DNA from: Bryobacterales bacterium
GTDB taxonomy: Bacteria > Acidobacteriota > Terriglobia > Bryobacterales > UBA6623
DNA length: 51,950 nucleotides
Assembly (NCBI GenBank): GCA_028819235.1
Contig: JAPPMC010000187.1
Location: 1 to 51,950, forward strand
Direction: 5' to 3'
Shown: one piece after another, positions 16,883 to 25,458 of the stretch
Numbering within the stretch: the first letter of the stretch is position 1
Layout: every line of letters starts with the position of its first letter
The notes under the pieces: generated by a model
The model's input: the letters and a program-made list of their open reading frames with translations, nothing else
What the model was told of the DNA's origin: nothing
The model's database searches: none
Made by a program: the position numbers and the translations under genes

Positions 16883-18415
16883 TTATGGGACCGCTATCGG
16901 TTTGGTGGGCAGCTGGGCGTCGACCCGGTCCAGCCAAGCCTCGAGTCGATTGAGCAGCGCCGCCGCGGCACCCGGCTTACTGGATGCAACGTTGACTCTC
17001 TCGCCGAGGTCGTTTGCTAGGTCGTAGAGCTCAACTCGCGAGTCCTCGTAGTAGCGCAACAGCTTGAGATCACCCTCTCGAACTGCGCTGACCGGCGTCG
17101 TGGTCTGGTAGTAGTGCGGATAGTGGAAGAAGAGCGCCGCACGTCCCGGGTCGGCGGTGGGATCCCGGAGTACCGGAACGAGGCTGATTCCGTCGACGCC
17201 CCGGTTGTAGTTCCGGTTTCCCTCCACGCCGGCGATCCCGAGGATTGTGCGGTAGTAGTCGATCGTGCTGATCGGGGCGTCGCTGACGGCGCCCGCCGGG
17301 GTCACGCCCGGCCACCGGACCACTGCGGGCACTCGGATGCCTCCCTCGTACAGCGATCCCTTTCCCGACCTCAATGGCGTATTGTCGGTCACCTTCAAGC
17401 CGTCGTAGCGGTTCACGAAACCGCCGTTGTCGGATGTCAAGATCACGACTGTGCGATCAGCTACCCCAAGTTCCTCGACCGTGTCCAGGACCCTCCCCAC
17501 GTTCTCGTCCAACGAGTGGACCATTGCAGCGAGATGGGCGTTGCGGTGCTTGGCGCCTTCGCGGATCCTCTCGCTATAGCGCTCGACAAGTTCCGGCTTG
17601 CCCTCGATCGGCGTGTGGACCGTGTGGTAGGAGAGGTGCAGAAAGAACGGCTTGTCGCGCTCGGCGCGGAGGATGCGGATGGCCTCCGTCGTCAGGCGGT
17701 CCGTTAAGTATTCACCTTCCCGACCGCCGCCAAGGTGGGGGACGTAGCGGAATCCGTTGAATGGCTCCGTTCCGCTGTATGGGTAGAAGAAGCTCTGTGG
17801 CGCACCCCAGAGCGTACCGCCCACGTTGTAGTCGAAGCCTTGGGTCTGCGGGTAGTACTCGGCCGTTCCGAGGTGCCACTTCCCGACGTGCGCCGTGGTG
17901 TAACCGGCCTCCCTCAAGACCTCCGCCAAAGTGACTTCTGCGTGCGGCAGGCTGTCCAGCGTAGTCGGCGGGATGAGGCTGCGGGTCAGTGGGGGCTGCT
18001 TGGCGGCCTCCCTCCAGACCGTCATGTGGAGCTTAGCCGGATGCTTGCCCGTCAGGATCGAAGCTCGCGTTGGCGAACAGACGGGCGAGGCCGCGTAGGC
18101 GTTGGTGAAGCGCAGCGCTGTGGCAGCGAACGCATCGATCCGCGGAGTCTCGTGCAGGTCGGAGCCGTACACGCCGAGATCGGACCAGCCCATATCATCG
18201 ACCAGAATGAACACGAAGTTGGGCCGGTCGGCGGCCGTAGCCGAGGTGCTGGCAAGGCACGTGCAGGCCAGCGCGCACATTGCGGTTGGCAGCCAGCCGG
18301 CCGTTGGAGTCCCCGCTGCGTACGAGACGGGCCCGTGGCCTGCGGCGCTGGGGCTTCCTTGTTCATCTGCAAGCCCGTGTCCGAGAGGCTCTTGAGGATG
18401 GCGGAGACCTGACAT
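16883..18415 (-). CDS. Sulfatase (arylsulfatase-like)
   Basis: A type I sulfatase of 510 residues from the chosen start. The metal-binding DD is at 73-74 (LVDDMGWSDLG), and CSPTR at 113-117 holds the Cys that becomes formylglycine. HVGKWHLGTAEYYPQTQGFD, TSDNGGF and the GSLYEGGIRVPAVVRWPG block place it near arylsulfatase A/choline-sulfatase-like marine sulfatases. I start at ATG 18415 because AGGA lies 8 bases upstream. The hydrophobic segment MCALACTCLASTSA precedes the domain and probably serves as the secretion signal; ATG 18280, at its start, is the alternative. It may be transcribed separately from the Cache/SBP gene to its left, from which it is 258 bases away. Confidence 0.92.
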   Translation of the reverse strand: MSGLRHPQEPLGHGLADEQGSPSAAGHGPVSYAAGTPTAGWLPTAMCALACTCLASTSATAADRPNFVFILVDDMGWSDLGVYGSDLHETPRIDAFAATALRFTNAYAASPVCSPTRASILTGKHPAKLHMTVWREAAKQPPLTRSLIPPTTLDSLPHAEVTLAEVLREAGYTTAHVGKWHLGTAEYYPQTQGFDYNVGGTLWGAPQSFFYPYSGTEPFNGFRYVPHLGGGREGEYLTDRLTTEAIRILRAERDKPFFLHLSYHTVHTPIEGKPELVERYSERIREGAKHRNAHLAAMVHSLDENVGRVLDTVEELGVADRTVVILTSDNGGFVNRYDGLKVTDNTPLRSGKGSLYEGGIRVPAVVRWPGVTPAGAVSDAPISTIDYYRTILGIAGVEGNRNYNRGVDGISLVPVLRDPTADPGRAALFFHYPHYYQTTTPVSAVREGDLKLLRYYEDSRVELYDLANDLGERVNVASSKPGAAAALLNRLEAWLDRVDAQLPTKPIAVP

Positions 18416-18819
18416 CGCTAGATTCCTGATTCTGGAGCGGGTGCCCCCGCCCGTCGGGTTGAAGCACACCCTGGGGACTGCGTTCTTGGCCCGGGCACGT
18501 AGGAATGGCCAGCCTCTCAGCTGCCTCCTAGCGATTCGGAGAATCCCGGACTGCGCGGTCCCCTGCCGCAGTCAAGGATTGTAGCGCCGGGATCCATTGC
18601 CAACTGGCTCCCGCACGTTAGCGGTCAGAGCCAGAGTGCCCGGTGCAGCAAGCCAGACTTGCGAGCGCCTCTGCCCCTTCAATCCTCTATAGTCTTAGTG
18701 CCGCGCCGACGTGCGGAGTTGGCGGGCGAGGGACTCGCCCGGCCCTTGCATCAGGCTCGGCCATACCCAATCTGTCATCAGTCGCAATCCCCTCCACCAG
18801 AGGTGAAGAAAGGCAAACC
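18416..18819. other. Intergenic between divergent genes
   Basis: No gene recognised in 404 bases between two divergently read genes; promoters for both should lie here, but I cannot point to convincing -35/-10 pairs. Confidence 0.4.
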
Positions 18820-19206
18820 ATGAGTCTCAAGAATTGTCTTGTACGCAGCGTCGCAGCAGGCTTGGCACTGTTTGTGCTGGGCTGGATCATTTACGGCTTC
18901 CTGCTCGAACCGAGCGGCGTGGCCGAGACCCCAATCATGTGGGCGATCGTTCTGGGATCGTTGCTGAGTGGTGCCCTGCTTACCATGGTGCTCGGTTGGA
19001 AGGGAGCATCGGGCGCCGCGGAGGGCGCGAAGTCCGGCGGCGTGGTCGGACTGGTTATGGGTTTAGCCGGCGGGTTCATGCAGCACGGGACCATGATGGC
19101 CGGACCGGTGCTCAGCGAAGTGTTTCGCGACGGGATTGTCGCGCTCGTGATGTACGGGGTCGCGGGAGCCGTCGTGGGCATCCTGGCCGCACGCGGCGGA
19201 GACTAG
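18820..19206 (+). CDS. Small membrane protein of unknown function
   Basis: A 128-residue protein with four predicted membrane segments: VAAGLALFVLGWIIYGFLL, IMWAIVLGSLLSGALLTMVL, GVVGLVMGLAGGFM and IVALVMYGVAGAVVGILAA. The ATG at 18820 is preceded by AGAAAGG at 7 bases, a good ribosome site, which decides the start; the frame is open further upstream but without plausible content. Gly-rich helices with GxxxG spacing suggest tight helix packing, as in small channel or DUF-type integral proteins, but I do not recognise the family and assign no function. Confidence 0.65.
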   Translation: MSLKNCLVRSVAAGLALFVLGWIIYGFLLEPSGVAETPIMWAIVLGSLLSGALLTMVLGWKGASGAAEGAKSGGVVGLVMGLAGGFMQHGTMMAGPVLSEVFRDGIVALVMYGVAGAVVGILAARGGD

Positions 19207-19541
19207 ACAGGAAAGCTGGCGGCCCGCGATGGTCGCGGACTTGTAGCGATTCTGCTGATCCCTCTGGCCGGGTCACGGGATCTAGCACCGTGTGTCAGGC
19301 ATGGAAGGTGGGCCTTCCCATGTTGATCGCCTGCAAGTGGAGAGGGATTCTGCAATCGGCCATGCTGGCTTGGCAATCGGTGTCGGCGGCTGTTGCGCCC
19401 CATTTCCTGCTGACCGCCTTCGCACCATCAAGGTGAAGTAGGTAGGCAGCGCGGCAATCATGCCAAATCGTCTTCCGACTGGGAATTGGGCGTCCATCCG
19501 GTTTGCGCGGGGCTGGTGATCGACACGGGACAGATCGGGCC
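19207..19541. other. Intergenic, no gene seen
   Basis: 335 bases with short open frames on both strands and no recognisable motif. Confidence 0.4.
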
Positions 19542-20969
19542 ATGACTTGGAGCGCTGCCAAGGGGGACAGGCGGGTCTCTGAGCTCCTCCGGCCGTTTGA
19601 CGAGGCTCACCAGGCCACGCAATCTCCGTGTGCGCGCTTCCTGTCCGAGCTGCGACCGCTCGTGGATTCGGTGAGAAAGAATGAGAGTCAGCGGGACAGC
19701 CACCTGGCCTCCCGGTTCAACGCGTTCAACTACCTGCGTGTAGACGAACTCGGCCTGTCACGCATAATCGCGGACCTGCTTGATCCGACCGCCGAACACG
19801 GCCAAGGCACTAGGTTTCTGAAGGCGATGTTGGACGCCTTGCCAGAAGCGCGCGGTCAGTTCGCCTCGCTGCGCGCGACGGTCGCGCGTCCGATCCGAGT
19901 GGAGACCGAGCGCCGGATCACGACGGGTGGGCGCATTGACATCACCGTGGACATCCCTCTTGGCAGTCGTTGGTTTTGTCTGGCGTTCGAGAACAAGCCC
20001 TATGCTGCTGACCAGGCCGGGCAGTTGAAGGCGTACCTGGATTACCTCGTTGAGCAGTACGAAAGGCGCTTCCTGTTGGTCTACCTGCCGCCCGACCACT
20101 GCGAGCCCGACGAAGATAGTCTTCCGCACGAAGATCGCCAGCGATGGCGGCGCCATTTCTCGGTGATGCCCTATGCTGCGGGAGGCGACAGGTCGGTAGA
20201 GGACTGGTTCGCGGCCTGCCGAGAGGTATGCGATGCCGAGCGGGTGAGCTGGTTCCTAAGGGAAGCACAGCTCTTCTGCCAACGGCAATTCGGAGAATCG
20301 ACGATGACCATCGACGCCGAGACCTGCTTGGTGCGCGAGTACTTGTCCAAGAAGCCGAAACACCTGCGTGCCGCTCTTGCTGTACACGACGCCTGGCGCC
20401 TCGTGCGGACGGACGTGTGCAAGCGATTCTTGGAACACGTGCGACAAACCGTTGAGAATCGATTGCGCGAAGAGGTGACCGGAAGCGATTCCGACTTCCA
20501 TGTGCAGATTCGCTATGGAGGCGACAAGCGCTATTCGATCTTCCTGTGGATCACTCGCGACAGTTGGCCGCCGTACCACGACGTTCCGGGCTGGGTCGTC
20601 GATACACGCACCGCGATCATGCTGGAGAACCATCGACGTGGCCCTAGCGGCTGGTGCTGGGGAGTACGGAGCCCGAAGCCATCAGATCAGATGACCGAAC
20701 CGGAGAAGAAAAGGCGCAATGAGCTAGTCGTTGCACTGAAGCACCATGGCCTGTTGCCCGGACGCCCCGACAATTGGTGGCTTCAATGGGGATGGCTCTC
20801 GCGATACCAGAACTGGTACGAGCTTGTCCCAGATCTCAATGATGAGTGCGAGGCTGGCGGTGGACCGATCACGAAGCGCTATGTAGACGGCCTAGTCGAC
20901 ATCGCCGCTCACGCGATTCCGGTGATCAACGACGTGGAAATGGCTAGCCGACCGAGATCGAAGGAATAG
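19542..20969 (+). CDS. PD-(D/E)XK nuclease superfamily protein
   Basis: A 475-residue protein with a PD-(D/E)XK core near its N-terminus. Asp133 in GRIDITVDI and Glu150/Lys152 in AFENKPY form the D...ExK motif, followed by AADQAGQLKAYLDYL, the helix that follows the ExK strand in this superfamily (PDDEXK_4-like). A preceding segment, NYLRVDELGLSRIIADLLDP, is typical of the same group, which is common in defence and mobile islands. The C-terminal half is Trp-rich and unassigned. DNA cleavage is inferred from the motif only. I start at ATG 19542; the upstream in-frame extension is short and begins with TTG. The gene is alone, next to integrase and IS91 remnants, which supports a mobile or defence role. 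Confidence 0.75.
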   Translation: MTWSAAKGDRRVSELLRPFDEAHQATQSPCARFLSELRPLVDSVRKNESQRDSHLASRFNAFNYLRVDELGLSRIIADLLDPTAEHGQGTRFLKAMLDALPEARGQFASLRATVARPIRVETERRITTGGRIDITVDIPLGSRWFCLAFENKPYAADQAGQLKAYLDYLVEQYERRFLLVYLPPDHCEPDEDSLPHEDRQRWRRHFSVMPYAAGGDRSVEDWFAACREVCDAERVSWFLREAQLFCQRQFGESTMTIDAETCLVREYLSKKPKHLRAALAVHDAWRLVRTDVCKRFLEHVRQTVENRLREEVTGSDSDFHVQIRYGGDKRYSIFLWITRDSWPPYHDVPGWVVDTRTAIMLENHRRGPSGWCWGVRSPKPSDQMTEPEKKRRNELVVALKHHGLLPGRPDNWWLQWGWLSRYQNWYELVPDLNDECEAGGGPITKRYVDGLVDIAAHAIPVINDVEMASRPRSKE

Positions 20970-21154
20970 CCCGCGATACAGGCGACCTCGAGCAGCTTTT
21001 TTCGAGCGTCCTTAAGACCCTATGTGGGGCACAAGGTTATGTAAGGCAGAAGGCAGAAAGTTTTGCAGGGACGCCTTATTCCCCCAACATTGCCTAATAT
21101 AATATTCCCCTTTCAGATGGCCTTCAACTGCTCCATCAGGCCCTTCTGCGTCTT

Positions 21155-21361
21155 CTATCGCGGTCGACCTCCGGCATCATCAGGAGAGGTGGATTTCATC
21201 GCTTCTTCCCTCGCTCTCAGGTCGACTTCGGCGTAGATGTCGGTGGTTTCGAGCGATACGTGGTCAAGCCAAGCTCGGATGGTATTGATATCCACGCCGG
21301 ACTGAAGCAGGTGGCAGGCGCAGGTGTGCCGCAATACGTGAGGTGTAATCGCTGTTAGATT
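21155..21361 (-). pseudogene. Tyrosine recombinase C-terminal remnant
   Basis: The minus strand from 21361 to the TAG at 21155 encodes the end of a phage-type integrase: TPHVLRHTC (the H-x-x-R-H motif), HLLQSGVDINTIRAWLDH, then SLETTDIYAEVD with the catalytic Tyr. The usual GH is DH. A TGA lies directly upstream in frame and no N-terminal half is found, so only the last third survives. Related sequences occur in recombinase-in-trio type elements. The 185 bases between the nuclease gene and this fragment are AT-rich and empty. Confidence 0.75.
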
Positions 21362-21617
21362 TCACTCTATTTCGGCCTCAGGGGGCGGTTGCTGATCACT
21401 TTGGCTTGACGCCGACTCGGTTGAGAAATCCGATTGAAATACACCGCTGCTCGGTAGGTGTGGCGGAGCTATAGGGCAGTCCTCCTAACTCCAGTCCCGG
21501 TCGCCGAGCGGAGCGTTCCCGCGTCGGAATCGGGTGTGCATTTCTCGTTCGAAACCATAGGTGCGCGGCTGTGACGCACGCTCACTCGCTTTGCGAACCA
21601 GAAGGGGGACTCAACCC

Positions 21618-22496
21618 ATGACAGCCCTGCGCCGCCGCATGTCGCAGGACATGCAGCTCAAGAACCTGTCACCGCGAACCCAGGCCACCTACCTGGGCGC
21701 GGTGTCCCGCTTCGACCGTCACTTCGGCAAGTCGCCCGAAGTGCTCGGCCCTGAGCATATCCGCCAGTACCAGGTCCACCTCGTCACCGAGAAGAACCTC
21801 GGCCCCAGCGCCATCAACGTCAGCGTCTACGCCCTGCGCTTCCTGTACAACTTCACCCTCGGCCGCAACTGGAACTTCGACCGTGTCCTGCCGCACCCCA
21901 AGCTCCCCAAGAAGCTCCCGACCATCCCCAGCCCTCAAGAGGTCGCCCGCTTCCTCAACGCCGTCACGAGCTTGCCCCACTACTGCATCCTGTGCACCTG
22001 CTACGCCGCCGGCCTGCGCATTTCCGAGGCTCTCAAACTGCGCCCCGGCGACATCGACAGCCTACGCTCCGTCATCCGCGTGGCTCAAGGCAAGGGCGCC
22101 AAGGACCGCTACGTCATGCTCTCCTCCAATCTGCGCGACGTCCTCAGGCACTACTGGCACCAGGACCGCCCCGACAGCGAGTGGCTGTTCCCATCCCGCT
22201 CCGACCCCACCCGGCCCATCTCCACCGCCTCCGTCCGCGCGCGCTGCCGCCTGGCCGTCCGCGCCAGCCGCCTTCCCAAGAAGATCACGCCCCACACGCT
22301 GCGGCACGCCTTCGCCGGCCATCTCCTCGAGAGCGGCACCAACCTGCGCACGATCCAGCTGCTGATGGGCCACCGCAGCCGGGAGACCACAGCCCGCTAC
22401 CTGCACCTCACGCCGGGCCAGACCACGTCCGGCACCAGCCCGCTCGACCAGCTCCCGCGACCCGCCTGCCTGCAAGACTCCCCGCGCACCCCGTGA
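21618..22496 (+). CDS. Tyrosine recombinase/integrase of IS91-type element
   Basis: A 292-residue site-specific recombinase that is intact and has all catalytic residues: Arg134 (GLRISEAL), Lys in GKGAKDRY, His226 and Arg229 (TPHTLRHAF), His252 (MGHRS) and Tyr261 (TTARYLHL). The N-terminal SAM-like core-binding domain contains LSPRTQATYLGAVSRF. The sequence matches the integrases encoded upstream of IS91/IS801-type transposases. ATG 21618 is preceded by GGGGGAC at a good distance. The stop overlaps the start of the transposase stub. With the transposase lost, the gene may be a stranded but potentially active recombinase. Confidence 0.88.
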   Translation: MTALRRRMSQDMQLKNLSPRTQATYLGAVSRFDRHFGKSPEVLGPEHIRQYQVHLVTEKNLGPSAINVSVYALRFLYNFTLGRNWNFDRVLPHPKLPKKLPTIPSPQEVARFLNAVTSLPHYCILCTCYAAGLRISEALKLRPGDIDSLRSVIRVAQGKGAKDRYVMLSSNLRDVLRHYWHQDRPDSEWLFPSRSDPTRPISTASVRARCRLAVRASRLPKKITPHTLRHAFAGHLLESGTNLRTIQLLMGHRSRETTARYLHLTPGQTTSGTSPLDQLPRPACLQDSPRTP

Positions 22497-22625
22497 AACG
22501 ACCCGCACTGGATGTCGCCGACGTCTTCCGGCGCCACGGCGAGGCCTTCCTTGCCGCGTTCGGCAATGTCCTCTCCGAGCGCAAGCACCGCGTGATCTCC
22601 GCCATCCGCCTGTGCCGCACCGGCA
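21618..22625 (+). mobile_element. Truncated IS91-type element (integrase plus transposase stub)
   Basis: The order integrase then IS91 transposase, joined by a GTGA overlap, matches IS91-type (IS801-like) elements that carry a tyrosine recombinase upstream of the HUH transposase. Only the first about 44 codons of the transposase remain, so the right end of the element is lost near 22625. Terminal sequences could not be placed. Confidence 0.65.
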
Positions 22626-22882
22626 TTCCCGATCATCGATTGCGGATAGTACTTGCCAGTGGTCAAATCGCTGCTCGCCTAGCTCTGACCAAGCGCTTGG
22701 CGAACTCCAGTCGGGTTCCAGCCCGGCGGGCTCGACTTGCATCGTCATGCCATCGCATCCGGTCACACGGACGGGTTAGTCTGCTCGAAGCAGCGCTGCG
22801 CTCTCCGCACGCCAGACTTCGGGACCAATCCAGACATAGCCGCGGGGACACAGATCTTCTGTGGCCGTGCCAAGCGAGCTAA
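22493..22882 (+). pseudogene. IS91-family transposase, truncated after about 44 codons
   Basis: From GTG 22493 the frame reads KRPALDVADVFRRHGEAF, then LSERKHRVISAIRLCRTG, which is the conserved opening of IS91-family HUH transposases (RPALEVADVFR..., ...AI..CRTAALGGH). Right after CRTG (about 22625) the similarity ends and the frame runs on through unrelated sequence to 22882. The zinc finger and the two catalytic tyrosines are gone. Confidence 0.7.
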
Positions 22883-23090
22883 TCATCGATTCCGGCCTGG
22901 TCGGTTTCGGGCCCTCATAGGCCGATTTCAGAAACGGGTACAGGAGCAAGTCCTTCACGACCTAATTGCCCAGCACGAACAGGATCGTCCAGGCAGGCAG
23001 ATCGAACCAGTACGCTCCCAAGGCCACGAGGACCGCCACCACGCCAAGACACGAAAAATGGCAGAACCAACAGCACTACCAAGTCGTCAT
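22776..23090 (-). pseudogene. NfeD-like membrane protein, interrupted
   Basis: Read from ATG 23090, one frame gives a membrane segment (LGVVAVLVALGAYWFDLPAW, then TILFVLG), a linker KDLLLYPFLKSAYEGPKP and an OB-like end with GTATEDLCPRGYVWIGPEVW. That last part matches the NfeD C-terminal domain (G.A...L.P.G.V.I.GE.W.A). The frame is broken by TAG codons after residue 4 and after LFVLGN, and the C-terminus is short, so it is a decayed gene. The assignment depends on the short OB-like part. Confidence 0.42.
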
Positions 23091-23290
23091 GAAACCTGAA
23101 TGCCTCCCAGAGCCGGGCATTCAATGATTTCTCTGCGAAGTCAAGTTGAAGTGCCGGCCCTTATGCCTGCGTCCGACGCCGCGCCGGGGGGGCGAGCGAT
23201 TCCGCTCTCCACCAATGAGAGCGCACTAGGTCCGAGCACTGGCGCTGATCCTCGTATAATAGAGGACGGCCCACGGAGCCGGAGGACGCA

Positions 23291-24454
23291 TTGGCGCACC
23301 TGATTCTTCGTCGCGACATTCTTGGCAGGATGCTGGGTTCGGGCCTCGCCGCTCGTTTGCTCGCGCCCTTCGCCGCAAGGGTCCCAGACGCTGCCGCAGC
23401 CGAAGCAAGCGAGGGTCGCGACGGCATTTCCTCACGGGCGGCCAAGGGGACCTATACGATTCCTCCGGAACTCCGGAACTTCTGGAAGAAAACCTCGCCG
23501 CTGAAGCTTGTCAATGCCGCCGAGATCGGATTCAATCCCAAACGGTGGCAGGGAGACACAAGCCGCGTCATTTTCCACAACGGCAAGTACCACTGCTGGG
23601 TCATCGATTTCTCGAACGGCAGGAGCCCTGGACTGACCAACGATCCGTCGAAGGATTGGAGCATCTATGGTCCGCTCGTCAGGGATCACTCGACGGCCCT
23701 CTACATGACCTCCGAAGACACCTACCATTGGACGGCGGTCGACTATGTTCCCTTGGGGAGTCCAGGTATGTTCGATGACAGGGACCGGCTCCAGGTGAAC
23801 GTCTTCCACCACCAGGGCAGGTTCTACATGTTCTATGAGGGATGCACGTCGAATACCGAAAAGTACGGTCAGGGACGGGCTGGCATCGGGTGCGTGGTCG
23901 CGGACGACCCGGCCGGGCCGTGGGAATACGTCTCGGAGGAGCTGATCCTTGGAGCCACCAACGACAACGGGAAGAGCTTTGACAGCTGGATCGTCACCAA
24001 TCCGAGGCACGTGCACCTGGACGGCAAGTGGCTCATGTATTACAAGGGACTGCGGGGTGTGGGGATACCCACCAAGAACGGCGTAGCGGTGGCGGACTCG
24101 ATCACCGGTCCGTACACGAAATACGAGGGCAACCCTATTCTGAACGGCCACGGCCATTTCTGCTGGCGCTACAAGCACGGGATGCTCATGATCCCGCACC
24201 ACGACGGCTGGATCCACTGGTCGGAGGACGGCATCCATTTCGCGCCGATCTTCCGCGATACCGAAAAGATCTTCCAATTCGGCTCACTGTACGTACCCAA
24301 CGACCCCTTGTTTGGCACGCCGGTCGCCGCGGACAGCGGCACCCGATTCTGGGGATTCGATAACCCCCTCGTGAACCCAGGCGAGACTCCCATGAGGCTG
24401 GATGTGGTGCGCATGGAGTGGGGATTCGGCGAAACCGATCCGCCAGGAGCCTGA
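23291..24454 (+). CDS. GH117/GH43-like beta-propeller glycosidase
   Basis: A 387-residue protein with an N-terminal Tat-like or signal segment (RRDILGRMLGSGLAARLLAPFAA) and a five-bladed propeller. Repeated blade strands of the form F-H-NGKYHCW, HHQGRFYMFYEG, HLDGKWLMYYKG and DGWIHWSEDGIHF are visible. The pattern and length fit GH117/GH43-type enzymes, which include neoagarooligosaccharide hydrolases acting on red-algal galactans; the exact activity cannot be assigned. The start is TTG 23291, preceded by GGAGGA at 4 bases, which is unusual but the best site present. With three sulfatases in the window it fits degradation of sulfated algal glycans. Confidence 0.75.
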   Translation: MAHLILRRDILGRMLGSGLAARLLAPFAARVPDAAAAEASEGRDGISSRAAKGTYTIPPELRNFWKKTSPLKLVNAAEIGFNPKRWQGDTSRVIFHNGKYHCWVIDFSNGRSPGLTNDPSKDWSIYGPLVRDHSTALYMTSEDTYHWTAVDYVPLGSPGMFDDRDRLQVNVFHHQGRFYMFYEGCTSNTEKYGQGRAGIGCVVADDPAGPWEYVSEELILGATNDNGKSFDSWIVTNPRHVHLDGKWLMYYKGLRGVGIPTKNGVAVADSITGPYTKYEGNPILNGHGHFCWRYKHGMLMIPHHDGWIHWSEDGIHFAPIFRDTEKIFQFGSLYVPNDPLFGTPVAADSGTRFWGFDNPLVNPGETPMRLDVVRMEWGFGETDPPGA

Positions 24455-24803
24455 GAGATCGGCAGCCGGACTGCAGCGGCGAGCTGAGATTCTCGAGTCG
24501 CTGGATCGTGTCCGACGGGTTGGGCCAGGTGGTCGCAATCGCCTTCGCGATACGTTCCGGGCCCTGCGATTTGGCTGTAGGGGCACCGAAGCCGCAGTTG
24601 CGTGAGAACGCTCAGACGGGCCTGCTGCCGAGTGGGCAGGGGCCGTCGGAGCAGAAGGCTTTCTGGCAGGCCCGGCGTCCGCAGTGGATTCCCGCGTAAA
24701 CGGGACTGCGTGCTCCGAATCCCCATTTCCCCCGCCCCTGGACAGCTTCATGCGATTGAACCACGTGTGCCGCCGTGCCAGCTTTGGAGCCACCGTGATC
24801 AGC
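24455..24803. other. Intergenic, no gene seen
   Basis: Long open frames exist on the minus strand but have Arg/Pro/Ser-rich composition expected of antisense frames in GC-rich DNA, and no motif. Confidence 0.4.
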
Positions 24804-25180
24804 ATGCGCACGTACTTCGCTCCTGTCGATGTCGGGCTGCTGGCGGCGTGCGCCCCGCCCCGGAACCGGCTTCGGAGCCGGAGCCGCAATTCTCTGCCTT
24901 GATTGTCGACAGGTAGGGCAACCACAGGATCTGGCCGACCACCACCGGGTACCTGAGCAGCTACGTTGAGGAGACCGGACTGTTCACGGTTGCCATTGCG
25001 ACGACACCGCCGGCGGGCGAATCGCTCGAATCGTACAGGCCCGCTTTCTCCAACTACGACGTTGTCGTGTCCAAGTACAGGGGCGAGGGAGCGATGGCTG
25101 GTTTTGAAGCTCTGGTCGGAGGCGGCGGGGGCGTTCGTCCCGGTCCATGCGCACCGGCTCGGACGAACGCATCCCGGTGA
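24804..25180 (+). pseudogene. ThuA-like lipoprotein gene, frameshifted and with a stop
   Basis: ATG 24804 opens a lipoprotein signal (MRTYFAPVDVGLLAACA, with lipobox LAAC). After a frameshift the reading continues as EPASEPEPQFSALIVD, then GNHRIWPTTTGYLSSYVEET, GLFTVAIATTPPAGESL and FSNYDVVVSKYRGEG, ending FEALVGGGGG; a second frameshift gives FVPVHAHR. That series is the first third of the ThuA fold (trehalose-utilisation/glutamine-amidotransferase-like). An in-frame TAG splits VDR from GNHR. The rest of the protein is missing before the chelatase gene. ThuA proteins are common in sugar-degradation loci of this type of bacterium. Confidence 0.7.
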
Positions 25181-25458
25181 CGGCCAGCAGTGCCAGCATC
25201 TCGGAGTAGGTCTGTGCCTGCCAGCCGGTGCTTCTGCGCAGACGCTGCGCTGCGCCGAACAGATTGGCAATCGGAACGCCGCGTGCACCTATTGGGGCAA
25301 GGTCCGCACTTCCGGCCATCTCAAGACCGACCGGGTTTGGGGTGGGAGATCTGTCCTGTACCCCGTGCCGCCGAAAGTGCCCGCCGACTCACGAGATGGG
25401 CAAGCCCATAAAATGGAACTTCGGCGGGACTCCGCCCGGGCATTGCCGCCCGAGCTCC

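Noticed and set aside
22915..23124. 69-codon open frame on the minus strand
   Set aside because: It is an overlapping frame of the NfeD-like remnant and has no motif of its own.
24284..25288. 334-codon open frame on the minus strand
   Set aside because: Arg/Ser/Pro/Ala-rich composition of an antisense frame in GC-rich DNA, no motif, and it overlaps the glycosidase and the ThuA remnant, which have clear family signals.
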